Part shown: positions 45,496-53,827 of the stretch, one piece after another
Layout: every line of letters starts with the position of its first letter
How positions within the stretch are numbered: position 1 is the stretch's first letter
NCBI GenBank assembly: GCA_039636785.1
Contig: CP144169.1
Location: forward strand, 1,364,001-1,428,000
Reading direction: 5' to 3'
Source of the DNA: Micrococcaceae bacterium Sec5.7
GTDB lineage: Bacteria > Actinomycetota > Actinomycetes > Actinomycetales > Micrococcaceae
Length of the DNA: 64,000 nucleotides
Translations under genes and position numbers: made by a program
The notes under the pieces: model-generated
The model's input: the letters and a program-made list of their open reading frames with translations, nothing else
Database searches by the model: none
What the model was told of the DNA's origin: nothing

Positions 45496-46303
45496 CGGTG
45501 GAGACCTCCTGACCGGCCTGGCCGGCTTGGCTCGCGGAAGATTCGGTGGAACCGGCGAGAACTGTCCGGATGAAGTCTGCTGAGCCGCGGAAGATCTCTT
45601 CGGCGTCGTTGTCCAGAGTTGCCACGTGGTAGCTGTTCTCGAGCCGGCTCAGCTGAAGCGGGGCATGGGTCAGGCCGCGCCGCAACGCCACGATGCTCGA
45701 GTCCGAAACAACGTGGTCCACGGTGGAACGGAACACGCGGACCGGCGCGGTGATCCTGGGCAACAGCTTGAGGGTGTCCTTAAACATCTTGTTGAGTTCA
45801 TGCGCGGCCGCGACGGGCGTCCGAGGATACCCGCCCTCGTCCATTCCGGGTTTGAGGATGTCATTGGCAATCGCCGGGGTGCTCTTGAGCACCAGTTTCA
45901 GGATGCCCGCAAGCGGGGCACGGGGATCGTCAATGACCAGGCCCGGGTTCACCAGAATTGTCCCCGCAACTGGACGGGTGGCAGCTATGCGCAGCGCCAG
46001 CGTCCCACCCATGGAAAGGCCGGCAGAGAATACGTAGTCACACTCTTCTTCGAGTTCGAGGTAGGCGGCGTCGAAGGCATCGTGCCACTGTTTCCAGCGT
46101 GTCTGCCCCAGTTCCTGCCAGGTGGTGCCGTGACCGGGAAGCAATGGCATCCGAACGGCGAAGCCGGCTTCAGTCAGGGAGGTTGCCCACGCACGGAGGC
46201 CGTGCGGACTGCCGGTGAAACCGTGCGAGAGTGCCACGCCCACACGCGGCCCCTGGCCGGTGAACGGGCTGTTGAAAGGGCTGTGATCCGGAAGTATGCT
46301 CAT
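45488..46303 (-). CDS. Alpha/beta hydrolase (carboxylesterase/monoglyceride lipase-like), copy 2
   Basis: 271 aa. Serine aminopeptidase (hydrolase_4) fold: oxyanion segment LSHGFTGSPHGLRAWA, nucleophile GLSMGG near 94-99, Asp in STVDHVVSDSS, His in NSYHVATLDNDAEEI. Resembles bacterial carboxylesterase Est30/monoacylglycerol lipases. It is a tandem paralogue of the gene at 46300 and overlaps it by 4 bp. The C-terminal tail (SSASQAGQAGQEVSTDD) is variable. Confidence 0.88.
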   Translation of the reverse strand: MSILPDHSPFNSPFTGQGPRVGVALSHGFTGSPHGLRAWATSLTEAGFAVRMPLLPGHGTTWQELGQTRWKQWHDAFDAAYLELEEECDYVFSAGLSMGGTLALRIAATRPVAGTILVNPGLVIDDPRAPLAGILKLVLKSTPAIANDILKPGMDEGGYPRTPVAAAHELNKMFKDTLKLLPRITAPVRVFRSTVDHVVSDSSIVALRRGLTHAPLQLSRLENSYHVATLDNDAEEIFRGSADFIRTVLAGSTESSASQAGQAGQEVSTDD

Positions 46304-47088
46304 GATGACTCCGACGATACGTTGTGGTGTGCGTGCACCAGGAAGAACTGCGCGGACAGCCCAAAAATTTCAGGGGCATCCACATCCAGCGTGGCAACGT
46401 GCCCGCTGTTGGCCAGGTTGACCACCTCAAGTCCGTCCGATCCGAGTCGCTCTCTCATCATTGCCAACGATGATGGCGGCACCACCGCATCTGTCATCGA
46501 TTTGAAGACCAGAACCGGTGCGCTGATACGGCGAAGGCCGTGGCCTGCCGCCCTGAACAGCTTTTTCAGTTGGTGGACTGACGCCAGCGGTGTGCGCGAA
46601 TAGTCGCCGTCCCGGGTGGGTGCCGTCGTCGGGTTGTCCTCTTCGATGGGCACGGTGGTGCGCTGGAAGTACTTGAGGATGCCGATGATCCGGATTCGGC
46701 TGTCGTAAAAGCTCAGCCCCGGGTTCACCACCACAACGCCGGTGACCGGCCGTCGGGAGGCCGTGAGCAAGGCAATTGCGCCGCCCATCGACAGCCCGGC
46801 GACATAACACGCATCCGTCCGGGCAGCGAGTTCCAGATAGGCGGTTTCGAAGCTGCCGTGCCATTCGTGCCAGCTGGATCGGGCAAGCTGCTGCCAGTCG
46901 GTTCCGTGGCCGGGCAGCAGCGGCACCGAAACGGCAAAACCTTGTGCAGCCAGATACTCGGCCCAGGGCAGGACACTCAGCGGGCTGCCCGTAAAGCCGT
47001 GGCAGATGGCAATGCCGGTCCTTGCGTTGGGGCCATGGCCCGGGTAGTTGAAAGCGGCAGGCGTCGTCGGGGTGCTGCTTTCTGTCAT
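46300..47088 (-). CDS. Alpha/beta hydrolase (carboxylesterase/monoglyceride lipase-like), copy 1
   Basis: 262 aa. Same fold and triad as its neighbour: ICHGFTGSPLSVLPWAEYL, GLSMGGAIAL (Ser), KSMTDAVVPPSS (Asp) and NSGHVATLDVDAPEIF (His). It may hydrolyse acylglycerols or related esters in the cytoplasm; no signal peptide is visible. First gene of the minus-strand operon, divergent from the plsC-like gene. Confidence 0.88.
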   Translation of the reverse strand: MTESSTPTTPAAFNYPGHGPNARTGIAICHGFTGSPLSVLPWAEYLAAQGFAVSVPLLPGHGTDWQQLARSSWHEWHGSFETAYLELAARTDACYVAGLSMGGAIALLTASRRPVTGVVVVNPGLSFYDSRIRIIGILKYFQRTTVPIEEDNPTTAPTRDGDYSRTPLASVHQLKKLFRAAGHGLRRISAPVLVFKSMTDAVVPPSSLAMMRERLGSDGLEVVNLANSGHVATLDVDAPEIFGLSAQFFLVHAHHNVSSESS

Positions 47089-47199
47089 AAGTCCATCGTG
47101 TCACTGTTCGTGGCAAATCTCACTAGAGTAGGGTGGCAATGGAGTGCTGGCCGGGCCCGACGCTGTGCCGGCCGGCTACCTTCCGGAGGGGTAAGTCAC

Positions 47200-48063
47200 G
47201 TGTTTTACTGGGTCATGAAAAGGATCTTCCTGGGTCCGGCACTCCGGCTGCTTTTCCGGCCGTGGGTCAAGGGGCTGGACAATGTTCCGGCCGAGGGCGC
47301 GGCAATTATTGCCTCCAACCACCTTTCCTTCTCCGACTCGATTTTCATGCCCCTTATGGTGCCGCGGCCAGTCATTTTTCTGGCGAAATCCGAGTACTTC
47401 ACCGGCACAGGATTCAAGGGCCGACTCACCGCTCTTTTCTTCCGGCTAACCAACCAGTTGCCCATGGACCGCTCCGGCGGTGCCGCATCTGCCGCCTCCC
47501 TCAACGCGGGAATGGATGTGCTGACGCACGGTGGCCTGCTGGGCATTTACCCTGAGGGAACCCGCAGCCCCGATGCGCGGCTCTACCGGGGAAAAGTCGG
47601 CGTCGCCAAGCTGGCGCTCCAGGCGGGCGTTCCGGTAATACCGGTGGCCATGATCGGAACGGACAAGGTCCAGCCGATCGGGAAACGGATGCCCAACATC
47701 CGGCGGATCGGGATGATCTTCGGCGAGCCGCTGGATTTCAGTAGATATCAGGGGTTGGAAGAGGACCGTCTGATCCAGCGGTCGGTTGCGGACGAGATCA
47801 TGTATGAGCTTATGCGCCTCTCCGGTCAGGAGTACGTTGACGAATACGCTGCAGTGGTGAAGCTGCAGCTGGCAGGGAAGGCCGCGGCGAAAGCAGCCGG
47901 ACCTGATGGGTCAGCCGCAGCGGCCCCCGGGACCGGACCAAATGCCGGACCGGATGCCACGCCGGCGTCCGAGACGGCGCCGGAAGCTGGTCCGGAGACC
48001 AGGCCCGCGACCGGCAGCGGGCCTGAGGGACTGAACGGCGACGGGACCTCCCGCACCGCATGA
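47200..48063 (+). CDS. PlsC-like acyltransferase with disordered tail
   Basis: 287 aa from GTG 47200 (GGAGGGG 8-9 bp upstream); the long frame back to 46858 runs over the divergent hydrolase. LPLAT motifs: NHLSFSDS (H-x4-D), TNQLPMDRSGG, GIYPEGTRSPDARLYRG, VIPVAMIGT. Residues about 225-287 are Ala/Pro/Gly-rich and non-conserved. By position it matches Rv2182c, the 1-acylglycerol-3-phosphate acyltransferase upstream of aroG. TAGAGT (47124-47129) is a possible -10. Confidence 0.9.
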   Translation: MFYWVMKRIFLGPALRLLFRPWVKGLDNVPAEGAAIIASNHLSFSDSIFMPLMVPRPVIFLAKSEYFTGTGFKGRLTALFFRLTNQLPMDRSGGAASAASLNAGMDVLTHGGLLGIYPEGTRSPDARLYRGKVGVAKLALQAGVPVIPVAMIGTDKVQPIGKRMPNIRRIGMIFGEPLDFSRYQGLEEDRLIQRSVADEIMYELMRLSGQEYVDEYAAVVKLQLAGKAAAKAAGPDGSAAAAPGTGPNAGPDATPASETAPEAGPETRPATGSGPEGLNGDGTSRTA

Positions 48064-48123
48064 GTGTGACGGCGCTCCCATGCCTAATGACGGTTCCGGT
48101 GTTCTGATCCCGGGTCCGGCAAC

Positions 48124-48129
48124 TAGTCT
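48124..48129 (+). promoter_or_regulatory. aroG: -10 box for leaderless aroG
   Basis: TAGTCT, exactly 6 nt before GTG 48136; no Shine-Dalgarno. Predicted +1 is the G of the start codon. Confidence 0.6.
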
Positions 48130-48135
48130 TAGAGG

Positions 48136-49527
48136 GTGACTGAGCTATCTGCGAAACCTGCCTCTCCATTGACCAGCACCGCGCAGAGCGGTGCCGCCGA
48201 TTATCCCGGACTGGACACCTGGCGCGATCTGCCGGTTTCCCAACAGCCCAGCTGGCAGGACAAGGACGTCTTCGGCGCATCTGTCAAGGAACTCTCCGTT
48301 CTCCCGCCGCTGGTATTCGCCGGTGAAGTGGACATCCTCCGGGAACGGCTGGCAGCAGCCGCGCAGGGCAAGGCATTCCTCCTTCAGGGTGGCGACTGCG
48401 CCGAAACCTTCGATGCCGCAACAGCGGACAAGATCAGCGCCAGGGTCAAGACCATCCTCCAGATGGCGGTGGTGCTCACCTATGGTGCTGCCCTTCCCGT
48501 GATCAAGATGGGCCGTATGGCAGGCCAGTTCGCCAAGCCCCGCTCCTCCAACGACGAAACCCGCGACGGCGTGACGCTTCCGGCGTACCGCGGCGACATC
48601 GTCAACGGCTACGACTTCACCCCCGAGTCCCGCGGCCACGATGCCGGCAGGATGCTCAAGGCCTACCACACCTCCGCCTCCACCCTGAATCTGATCCGGG
48701 CCTTCACGCAGGGCGGCTTCGCCGATCTGCGGCTGGTGCACCACTGGAACAAGGGCTTCACCGAGAACCCGGCACACGCACGCTACGAGTCATTGGCCAG
48801 GGACATCGACCGCGCCATCAAGTTCATGGCTTCCTGCGGTGCCGACTTCGAGGCGCTCAAGCGGGTGGAATTCTTCGCCAGCCACGAGGCACTGCTCCTG
48901 GACTATGAGCGCGCCCTGACCCGCATTGATTCGCGTACAGGGTTCCCGTACGACACCTCTGCCCACTTCCTTTGGATCGGAGAACGGACGCGCGAGCTGG
49001 ACCACGCCCACGTTGACTTCCTTTCCCGGGTCCGCAATCCGATCGGCGTCAAGCTCGGGCCTTCCACTTCTGGCGACGATGCCCTGCGGCTCATTGACAA
49101 GCTGGATCCGGACCGTGAACCGGGCAGGCTCACGTTCATCACACGCATGGGTGCCGGAAACATCCGTGAGAAGCTTCCCGCCCTTGTGGAGAAGGTCACG
49201 GCCTCGGGTGCCCGGGTTCTTTGGGTCACCGATCCCATGCACGGCAACACTGTCACCTCGCCCAACGGGTATAAAACCCGCAACTTCGACGACGTCATCG
49301 ACGAGGTGCGAGGGTTCTTCGAAGTCCACCACGCCCTCGGAACCATCCCGGGCGGCCTGCATGTCGAGATGACGGGCGACGACGTCGCCGAGTGCCTGGG
49401 CGGAGCCGACCCCGTCGATCAGGAAGCCTTCCTGGACCGCTACGAATCCGTCTGCGATCCCCGGCTCAACCACATGCAGTCCCTCGAGATGGCGTTCCTG
49501 GTCGCTGGAGCACTTTCCAAAAACTGA
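48136..49527 (+). CDS. aroG: 3-deoxy-7-phosphoheptulonate synthase, class II
   Basis: 463 aa. Class II (plant/mycobacterial) DAHP synthase: metal Cys88 in LLQGGDCAETFD, RMAGQFAKPRSSN, the LLLDYERALTR segment, GKRTRELD-type helix (WIGERTRELDHAH), RIGVKLGPS-like NPIGVKLGPST, VTDPMHGNT and GGLHVEMTGDDVAEC. First step of aromatic synthesis from PEP and erythrose-4-phosphate. It is followed by a long inverted repeat and the convergent pknL gene as in M. tuberculosis (Rv2178c-Rv2176). Confidence 0.96.
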   Translation: MTELSAKPASPLTSTAQSGAADYPGLDTWRDLPVSQQPSWQDKDVFGASVKELSVLPPLVFAGEVDILRERLAAAAQGKAFLLQGGDCAETFDAATADKISARVKTILQMAVVLTYGAALPVIKMGRMAGQFAKPRSSNDETRDGVTLPAYRGDIVNGYDFTPESRGHDAGRMLKAYHTSASTLNLIRAFTQGGFADLRLVHHWNKGFTENPAHARYESLARDIDRAIKFMASCGADFEALKRVEFFASHEALLLDYERALTRIDSRTGFPYDTSAHFLWIGERTRELDHAHVDFLSRVRNPIGVKLGPSTSGDDALRLIDKLDPDREPGRLTFITRMGAGNIREKLPALVEKVTASGARVLWVTDPMHGNTVTSPNGYKTRNFDDVIDEVRGFFEVHHALGTIPGGLHVEMTGDDVAECLGGADPVDQEAFLDRYESVCDPRLNHMQSLEMAFLVAGALSKN

Positions 49528-49534
49528 GCACGCA

Positions 49535-49598
49535 CCAACTGGGTAGCAGCACACGCTGGTCAGCGGCCGCGAAGCGTCATGTGCTGCTACCCAGTTGG
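49535..49598. terminator. 19-bp inverted repeat, convergent terminator aroG / pknL
   Basis: CCAACTGGGTAGCAGCACA (49535-49553) pairs perfectly with 49580-49598; its 26-nt loop contains another small hairpin (CGCTG-GT-CAGCG). Spans the whole gap between the stops at 49527 and 49601. Confidence 0.85.
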
Positions 49599-49600
49599 GT

Positions 49601-51712
49601 TTAGACCACAGTCAGGGTGATGACTGATCCCTCGGGCACCTCGGTGTCCACGGGATCCTGATCCCGGACTGTGCCGAAGAATCCACCCAGAATGTTATCG
49701 ACCCTCACTTCGAAGCCGAGCTTTTCCAGTTCCTTGCGTGCATCATTGGCCTGCTTGCCGATGAAGCTGGGAACCCGGACCAACTTGGGGCCCTTGGATA
49801 CGGTGAGTGTCACCGACGCACCCCTGGTGAGTGTCCCGGTAGAGGGTGTCTGGCTCACCACGGCGCCCTGGGGGATCTTCTTGTCGTTGACGGGTTCCGG
49901 TGCGATGACCGCCTTGAGGCCCTTCGCTTCAATTGCCTTCACCGCGTCATCCTGGGCCTGTCCACGGACGTCCGGCACCGGAATGGGCTGGGGCCCCTTG
50001 GAGACGGCCAAGCTGACCGGCGTGCCGTGCCTGGAGGGGGTTCCAGCAGCTGGATTCTGGGCGAGGACAGTGCCTGCGGCGGCGGACTCATCAAACTTTT
50101 CCGTGATCGGCCCCAGCGTCATTTCGGCGCCACCGAGGGCAGACTTGGCCTCATCCAGGGATTTCCCGGTCAGTTTAGGCAACGGGAACAACTGTGGCCC
50201 CTTGGACACAAACAGTGACACCTGCTGGAACTTACGGATCTCGGTTCCTGCATCAGGTTCGGATCCCACCACGAGTCCTGCCACGACGTCGTCGTCAAAA
50301 ACATCCTTGGTGCTGGACTGGAAACCGGCCGTGCGCAGGAGCTGTTGCGCTTCGGCCACGGTTTTGTTTGCCACCGGCGGGACTGTGCCCGGTGAACCGG
50401 GACCCATCCCGAAGAACCAGCCTGCGCCTGTCGCCAGCAGGGCGGCAATGATCAGGATTATGACCCACAGGACACCCCGGCGGCGGGAGTTGCCTTCGCG
50501 AAGGGTACGCACCGGAGTTGCGGCTGCTTTGGACCGCGCCTTCTGGTCCTCGCGGTCCAGCTTTCGCCGTGTCCTTTTGCTGACAGGGGCCGGTGGCTCC
50601 CCGTAGGCGGCGCCCCCGGACGGCCCCTGGTATTGATTTCGTCCAGCGTGCTGATTCTGGCCGGGCAAGGAGGGCTGGGGAATCACCGTGGTGGGGTTGC
50701 TGGTGTGCGAAATGATTTCAGTCGGCCGTTGCACCGGAGAGAGCACTTCGGTGTACTGGTGCTCCGGGGGGCGTGCGGGCGCGTGGGTCGCGCTGGTCCG
50801 GGGCGGGTGTCCCGGGACAGCGTCAGGTGCGGCGGCCAAAGCTGCCGGGGGCTGCAGGTCCAGCTCCGCGTCGGTGAGGTGGGTGCGGATGTGCCGCAGC
50901 TCGGACAGGAGAGCGTTGCCGTCCACCGGACGGTTCTCGGGATCATTCGCCGTGCACCACTGGATCAGTTCATCCAGTTCATCAGCAAGTCCGGGAACCT
51001 GAATCGACGGCGCCGCGACAGCGGAGTTAACGTGCTGGTAGGCCACCTGGATGGGGACCTCGCCGTCGAACGGCTGTTTTCCGGTGATCATCTCGTAGAG
51101 CATGATCCCGGCCGAGTATATGTCGCTGCGGGCGTCAGCCTGCTTGCCGAGGACCAGCTCGGGGGAGAGGTAGGCAACGGTGCCGATGAGTGCGCCGGTG
51201 CTGGTGGAAGTAGTGACGGCCCGCGCAAGGCCGAAGTCGCCGATCTTTATCCGGCCGTCATCGGCAATAAGGACGTTCTCCGGCTTGACGTCACGGTGGA
51301 TCAGGCCGGCGGCGTGCGCTGCTCCGAGTCCTTCGACCACCGGATCAATTAAGGCGAGTGCCAGTCGTGGCGACAACGCGCCCTTGGCATTAATGACGTC
51401 GCGGAGGGTGTGTCCTTTGATGTACTCCATGACCAGATAGGCGGTCTGGCCGTCGTTTCCCTGGTCGAGTACCCCCACAACATGCGCGTGCGACAGCTTC
51501 GCTGCCGCCTTGGCTTCACGCCCGAGCCGGTCCAGGAAATTACCGTCGTTGACCAGATGCGGGTGGAGGACCTTAAGGGCCACGTCCCGCTCCAGACGCT
51601 GGTCGGTTGCCAGATAGACAGTGGACATGCCGCCGCGCGCGAGCTTGGACAGAACGCGATAGCGGTTGTCCACCAGCGTTCCGACGAGATTGCCCTGCAC
51701 GTGTTCCTGCAC
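49601..51712 (-). CDS. pknL: Serine/threonine kinase with four PASTA domains (PknL position)
   Basis: 703 aa from GTG 51712. Kinase domain 15-280: GGMSTVYLA loop, K47 in VALKVL, HRDVKPEN with D141, DFG D159, activation-loop Thr/Ser 167-171, then a Pro-rich juxtamembrane linker, one membrane helix (414-434) and four PASTA repeats (about 440-703, each ending VSKGPQ-like or TLTVV). PASTA domains bind muropeptide or lipid II, so the kinase should sense wall synthesis. Gene order aroG-pknL-Rv2175c-like matches mycobacteria, where PknL lacks PASTA repeats. Leaderless start supported by TAGGAT 6 nt upstream. Confidence 0.94.
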   Translation of the reverse strand: MQEHVQGNLVGTLVDNRYRVLSKLARGGMSTVYLATDQRLERDVALKVLHPHLVNDGNFLDRLGREAKAAAKLSHAHVVGVLDQGNDGQTAYLVMEYIKGHTLRDVINAKGALSPRLALALIDPVVEGLGAAHAAGLIHRDVKPENVLIADDGRIKIGDFGLARAVTTSTSTGALIGTVAYLSPELVLGKQADARSDIYSAGIMLYEMITGKQPFDGEVPIQVAYQHVNSAVAAPSIQVPGLADELDELIQWCTANDPENRPVDGNALLSELRHIRTHLTDAELDLQPPAALAAAPDAVPGHPPRTSATHAPARPPEHQYTEVLSPVQRPTEIISHTSNPTTVIPQPSLPGQNQHAGRNQYQGPSGGAAYGEPPAPVSKRTRRKLDREDQKARSKAAATPVRTLREGNSRRRGVLWVIILIIAALLATGAGWFFGMGPGSPGTVPPVANKTVAEAQQLLRTAGFQSSTKDVFDDDVVAGLVVGSEPDAGTEIRKFQQVSLFVSKGPQLFPLPKLTGKSLDEAKSALGGAEMTLGPITEKFDESAAAGTVLAQNPAAGTPSRHGTPVSLAVSKGPQPIPVPDVRGQAQDDAVKAIEAKGLKAVIAPEPVNDKKIPQGAVVSQTPSTGTLTRGASVTLTVSKGPKLVRVPSFIGKQANDARKELEKLGFEVRVDNILGGFFGTVRDQDPVDTEVPEGSVITLTVV

Positions 51713-51718
51713 CCTACG

Positions 51719-51724
51719 ATCCTA
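51719..51724 (-). promoter_or_regulatory. pknL: -10 box for leaderless pknL
   Basis: On the minus strand TAGGAT, 6 nt (CGTAGG), then GTG 51712. Confidence 0.55.
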
Positions 51725-51738
51725 AGCGCTGCAAGGAA

Positions 51739-51771
51739 ACGGGTCCGAATCGACATGCGATCCGGACCCGT
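51739..51771 (-). terminator. Terminator of the LysM/SLT gene
   Basis: 14-bp stem (ACGGGTCCGAATCG / CGATCCGGACCCGT, one mismatch), loop of 5; on the minus strand it is followed by TTTCC. It separates the wall hydrolase gene from pknL downstream, showing separate transcription. Confidence 0.75.
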
Positions 51772-51822
51772 ATCGTTACTCTTGGCTGCTCAGCGCCGCA
51801 GCGGTGCCGATACCCGTAGAAC

Positions 51823-53175
51823 TTAGCTGAAGTTCTTCTGGTGCGCCTTGATGGAGGCGACGTATTTCTTGGTGTCCTTGTACATGCCGTACTTGCTGAC
51901 CGAGTACTGGCCCTGGTAGTAACCGGCAATCGCGTTGTCCAGATTCTTGCTGGTTGCGATCAGCTGACGGATGATGGCCACGCCGGCAGTGGCGTTGTCG
52001 TAGGGGTCGAGCAGGTTCAGCTGGCGGCCCACCAGATCCGAGGCCCACTGTCCCGAAGATGGGATGACCTGCATGGTGCCGATGGCGTTCGCCGGGGATA
52101 CGGCCCGCTGGTCAAAACCGGATTCCTGGAGTGCGAAGGCCAGAGCCAGGGAAGGATTCACGCCCATGCGCCGGGCTGTATCGGTAACGATGGCCTTCAT
52201 CTGCTCCCTGGACGGTACAGGCGATGCGTTGAGGAGGGCTTTATTCCGGTTTGCCGAGCTGACAACGGCGGACGGATAGGTGAACCCGAGGAATGAGCTG
52301 GGTATGAGGGGCGTGACGCTGGCGGCCGGCTGGACGGACGTCCCGGGGATCACCAGCTTGTTTCCCGGGTAGATGATGGTGCTTACGCTGATCCGGTTCG
52401 CGGACAGAATTGCCGAGAGATTGACACCGTGCCTGGCGGCGATCGCTGAAAGAGTGTCGCCCGACTTGATGGTGTAGGAGCCCGAGCTTGCCGGTGCCGC
52501 AGGCTTGACTGCAGGAGACGAAGACGCGGGCTTCACGGCTGACCCCGGTGCAGCAGCCCCTGTGCCGATCTTGATCTTTTGTCCCGGGTAAATGATTGAA
52601 CCCATATTCAACCCGTTCGAGCTGAGTACTTGGGCGAGCCTGACTCCATGCCGTGCAGCGATGGCGCCAAGGGTGTCACCGGACTTGACCGTGTAGGTGC
52701 TTCCGCCGGACATGGCTGCGGCCGGAGCTGCTGCTGCGGGGGCCTTCGTCGCCGCCGGAGCCGATGCAGAGCCGGTGAGCTTGATCTTCTGTCCGGGGTA
52801 AATGATGGTGTTCGGCTTCAGATTGTTCAGCTTGAGCAGGGCATAGGTGTCCAGCCCGTACCGTCCAGCAACGCCGCTTATGGTATCGCCCCGGGCGATC
52901 GTGTAGGAGTTTGGTGTCCGCTGCGTCGGGCGGAACGCCGCCGGGAGAGCAGTGGAAACCGATGCGGCCGGGATGACTCCCGCCCTGGCCGCAGCGGCGT
53001 GAGCATGCATGGCGGCGGCAAGAGTTGCCGGAATCGCTGCGGGCCGTGATTCTGCGGCAGCGGGCTGGGCAAGCGCCAAAGACGACAGCACGACGGCGGG
53101 GAGTGCCGCCGTCGTCGCCGCGATCATGGGCAGGCTCGGCCTCTGGGGCTGCTTTTGCGAGCGGGACGTCGTCAT
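51823..53175 (-). CDS. Secreted LysM / lytic transglycosylase
   Basis: 450 aa, ATG with AAGAGGATC upstream. Sec signal peptide at the N terminus (basic MTTSRSQKQPQR, then MIAATTAALPAVVLSSLALAQPAAA with an A-x-A site). Three LysM domains at about 91-137, 160-205 and 233-280, each with S/RGDT and a IIYPGQ/NK end, bind glycan. The C-terminal SLT domain (about 325-450) contains ALAFALQESGFD with the catalytic Glu and AIGTMQVIPSSG and NATAGVAIIRQL. It should cleave peptidoglycan between MurNAc and GlcNAc outside the cell. It lies between pknL and the Rv2175c-like gene and carries the repeat array upstream. Confidence 0.93.
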   Translation of the reverse strand: MTTSRSQKQPQRPSLPMIAATTAALPAVVLSSLALAQPAAAESRPAAIPATLAAAMHAHAAAARAGVIPAASVSTALPAAFRPTQRTPNSYTIARGDTISGVAGRYGLDTYALLKLNNLKPNTIIYPGQKIKLTGSASAPAATKAPAAAAPAAAMSGGSTYTVKSGDTLGAIAARHGVRLAQVLSSNGLNMGSIIYPGQKIKIGTGAAAPGSAVKPASSSPAVKPAAPASSGSYTIKSGDTLSAIAARHGVNLSAILSANRISVSTIIYPGNKLVIPGTSVQPAASVTPLIPSSFLGFTYPSAVVSSANRNKALLNASPVPSREQMKAIVTDTARRMGVNPSLALAFALQESGFDQRAVSPANAIGTMQVIPSSGQWASDLVGRQLNLLDPYDNATAGVAIIRQLIATSKNLDNAIAGYYQGQYSVSKYGMYKDTKKYVASIKAHQKNFS

Positions 53176-53217
53176 GGGAAAGATCCTCTTCTCAGCGGCG
53201 AATGCTGTCGTTCAGGC

Positions 53218-53280
53218 CAATGTGACTATTGATACTAGTGTTACTCAAGTTATTGCTGTTACAAATGTGATCTATGTGAA
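53218..53280 (-). promoter_or_regulatory. Seven 9-bp direct repeats, candidate MtrA operator array
   Basis: Read on the minus strand from 53280: TTCACATAG, ATCACATTT, GTAACAGCA, ATAACTTGA, GTAACACTA, GTATCAATA, GTCACATTG, consensus RTMACANNN with strict 9-bp period. It ends 43 bp before the LysM/SLT start codon. MtrA of mycobacteria is known from memory to bind direct repeats of GTCACAGCG type and to control wall hydrolase genes. The local AT content is much higher than around it. Confidence 0.7.
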
Positions 53281-53417
53281 TCTCTCACGAAATTGCAATT
53301 AGCACAACAATTCCAGGACATACGGCAAACGCAGTTTTCTGGAGTGTCGTCAAGGGTGCGCACTGTTTCCCGGGTCCCGACTAGGCGCAATGGCGCCCGC
53401 CGTGGCAACCTTGATCC

Positions 53418-53771
53418 GTGAGTAATGTAGAAAGCCTTGTTGGCGAGTGGCTGCCCTTGCCTGATGTCGCGCAGTTGTTGGACGTTTCCATTACGAAAGT
53501 CCACGGCCTTATAGATGAGCGCGCACTTGCTGCCCTCCGGGTTGGCGAACGCCGTATCCGGTCGGTACCGGCCGCCTTTATCCAGGATGGTCACGTTGTG
53601 GACAGCCTCAAGGGAACCATTGTGGTTCTTGCTGATGCCGGTTATTCCGATGAAGAACTCATCGTGTGGCTCTTCACCGCCGACGAATCACTCCGCGGCC
53701 GGCCCGTTGATGCACTGCGCGAAGGCCGCAAGACGGAGATCCGCCGCCGGGCCCAATCACTGGCCTGGTAG
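53418..53771 (+). CDS. BldC/Rv2175c-like DNA-binding protein
   Basis: 117 aa from GTG. Winged HTH of the MerR-like excisionase type near the N terminus (WLPLPDVAQLLDVSITKVHGLIDERALAALRVGERRIRSVPAAFI), then the Rv2175c C-terminal domain (VVLADAGYSDEELIVWLFTADESL). The M. tuberculosis ortholog is a PknL substrate and binds DNA; here no Thr occurs before residue 26, so the recalled N-terminal phospho-Thr site is not conserved. Divergent from the LysM/SLT gene. Confidence 0.9.
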   Translation: MSNVESLVGEWLPLPDVAQLLDVSITKVHGLIDERALAALRVGERRIRSVPAAFIQDGHVVDSLKGTIVVLADAGYSDEELIVWLFTADESLRGRPVDALREGRKTEIRRRAQSLAW

Positions 53772-53827
53772 CAAGCAGTCAGTGGCACGGCATGCCATCA
53801 GAGGCCGGGCACCACGCAGCAGTCGCC

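Noticed and set aside
53270..53290. CRP/GlxR-like site (TGTGA-N5-TCACG) next to the repeat array
   Set aside because: Spacer is 5, not 6, and one half belongs to the 9-bp array, so it is better explained by that.
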